Below, piece by piece: positions 5,159-5,939 of a stretch of 5,939 nucleotides of DNA (its first letter is position 1; each line of letters begins with the position of its first letter). Below the pieces are notes generated by a model. The model had not been told where the DNA came from. It was given only the letters and a program-made list of their open reading frames with translations, and did not search any database. Where the stretch lies: contig CANGOY010000132.1 of NCBI GenBank assembly GCA_947455585.1, positions 1-5,939 on the forward strand, written 5' to 3'. This stretch comes from Comamonadaceae bacterium (lineage in GTDB: Bacteria > Pseudomonadota > Gammaproteobacteria > Burkholderiales > Burkholderiaceae_C). A program made the position numbers and the translations under genes.

Positions 5159-5939
5159 GGCGTTCTCCACATACGGCCTCCATTTTCACGCAGCGCAGCG
5201 CGTAAATCGGGGCAGAGCAGGCTGGATTGCATGGCCCATTTGGTCAACACATCGGCAGCCAAGCAGGTGTGGGCCTGGACCGTCACGCTTTTCCACTTGG
5301 GCTTTTGATGCGCACGAGAAAAGACAAATTCAGGATTCAATGCGCCTGCCACCGAGGTGGCCAATGCGTGTTGACGCACCCATCGTTTTTGACGCAACCG
5401 GCCATCCATCAAGGTCTCATGGGCATGGCGCACATCGATGGGCCAACGGTGCTCGCCCATGGCGCGCAAGTCGCCGCCAGCATTCACCAAGGCCTCGCGC
5501 AGGCCTTGTGCATAAAGGGTTTCGATGGCGCGGTCGACCGCGTAGCCTTTGGCAACTCCTCCAAAGTCCAGCTGGACCGGTTGTGCCAAGCGGACATCGG
5601 TGTCAGAGCAAAGGGTGATGTCACGAAGCGAGCCCATCGCATCCCCCGTGATGCCTGGGCGTAAGTTGCGCCGAGACAGTGTTTGGCCTGCGCTGCACGG
5701 GTTAAAGGCGCCACCACTCAGCGTTGTCCAATGTTGGGCGGCACGAATGACGCGTACTGTTTCTGCATCCAACGTCAGCACCTCGCCTGGGCATGCTTTG
5801 GACATGCGCCCCAGGTCGGAGTCAGCCTGGTGCGCGCTCATCGCGTGACTGATGCGAGACATGATGGAAAACGCTTCAGACATGGCATGGTCGACACCTT
5901 GCACATCACCGTCACACGTTTGTGCGCGAATGGTGACAA
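5155..5939 (-). CDS. apbE: FAD:protein FMN transferase (ApbE family), N-terminus outside the window
   Basis: About 260 residues are visible and the frame stays open to the right edge, so the true start is outside (an internal GTG at 5904 is not needed). ApbE enzymes move FMN from FAD onto a Ser/Thr of exported target proteins such as NqrC-, RnfG- or FMN-binding-domain proteins, in the periplasm. Visible motifs by position in the fragment: SGGAFNP (74-80), LDFGGVAKGYAVD (123-135), NAGGDLR (152-158) and AADVLTK (227-233), whose Asp and Thr match family metal ligands. The usual HIIDPxTG motif is not recognisable; the segment before the last domain reads NPEFVFSRAHQKP. The stop overlaps the next start (ATGA). 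No FMN-acceptor protein is in the window; it may lie upstream beyond the edge. Confidence 0.88.
   Translation of the reverse strand, partial: VTIRAQTCDGDVQGVDHAMSEAFSIMSRISHAMSAHQADSDLGRMSKACPGEVLTLDAETVRVIRAAQHWTTLSGGAFNPCSAGQTLSRRNLRPGITGDAMGSLRDITLCSDTDVRLAQPVQLDFGGVAKGYAVDRAIETLYAQGLREALVNAGGDLRAMGEHRWPIDVRHAHETLMDGRLRQKRWVRQHALATSVAGALNPEFVFSRAHQKPKWKSVTVQAHTCLAADVLTKWAMQSSLLCPDLRAALRENGGRMWRTP
5164..5168 (-). promoter_or_regulatory. Ribosome binding site that fixes the membrane-protein start
   Basis: GGAGA, read on the minus strand, lies 5 bases before ATG 5158 and inside the last codons of apbE. It favours this ATG over the GTG at 5170, whose codon overlaps the site itself. Confidence 0.6.

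Noticed and set aside
5159..5170. GTG start at 5170 for the membrane protein
   Set aside because: The ATG at 5158 has a well-spaced GGAGA site and the ATGA overlap; the GTG has neither.
5902..5904. GTG at 5904 as the true start of apbE
   Set aside because: The frame remains open to the window edge and the upstream residues VTIRAQTCDGD look like normal ApbE sequence, so the gene is cut by the edge.

Overview
The window looks like chromosomal DNA from a betaproteobacterium of the order Burkholderiales, most likely family Comamonadaceae (for example a Limnohabitans- or Rhodoferax-like freshwater bacterium). This is inferred from codon style, the protein sequences (topB start, one-domain BirA, AhpC/AhpF, Fur) and the gene order. 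No search was run, so the genus is a guess. Nine genes are visible, two of them cut by the window edges. Coding density is high: the largest gap is 158 bases, so no gene-free stretch exceeds 300 bases. No tRNA, rRNA, CRISPR array or insertion sequence was seen.

Left part (1-1830). The first codons of topB (DNA topoisomerase III) leave the window on the minus strand. A 109-base divergent spacer separates it from a plus-strand run: a SET-domain protein lysine methyltransferase with a very lysine-rich tail, then birA (biotin protein ligase) 5 bases later, then a 64-residue single-pass membrane protein that resembles a SPOR-family protein without its SPOR domain. The spacer holds a 46-base, almost perfectly alternating purine/pyrimidine tract that could form Z-DNA.

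Right part (1839-5939), all minus strand. In transcription order: apbE (FAD:protein FMN transferase, 5' end outside the window), a four-helix membrane protein with histidine-bearing helices, a Fur-family regulator, ahpC (peroxiredoxin) and ahpF (its flavoprotein reductase). apbE, the membrane protein and fur are joined by two ATGA start/stop overlaps and so look translationally coupled. ahpC follows after 121 bases that hold repeated TCTCA/TGAGA-type dyads, which are candidate operators. ahpC and ahpF are separated by 158 bases containing one long hairpin and several small ones, a plausible means of making more AhpC than AhpF.

Taken together, the right part reads as a redox and metal-responsive locus: a flavinylation/membrane electron-transfer module, a metal-dependent Fur-type regulator, and the AhpCF peroxide-scavenging pair. 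The two least ordinary items are the SET methyltransferase with a histone-H1-like tail and the coupled apbE/membrane protein/fur arrangement upstream of ahpCF.
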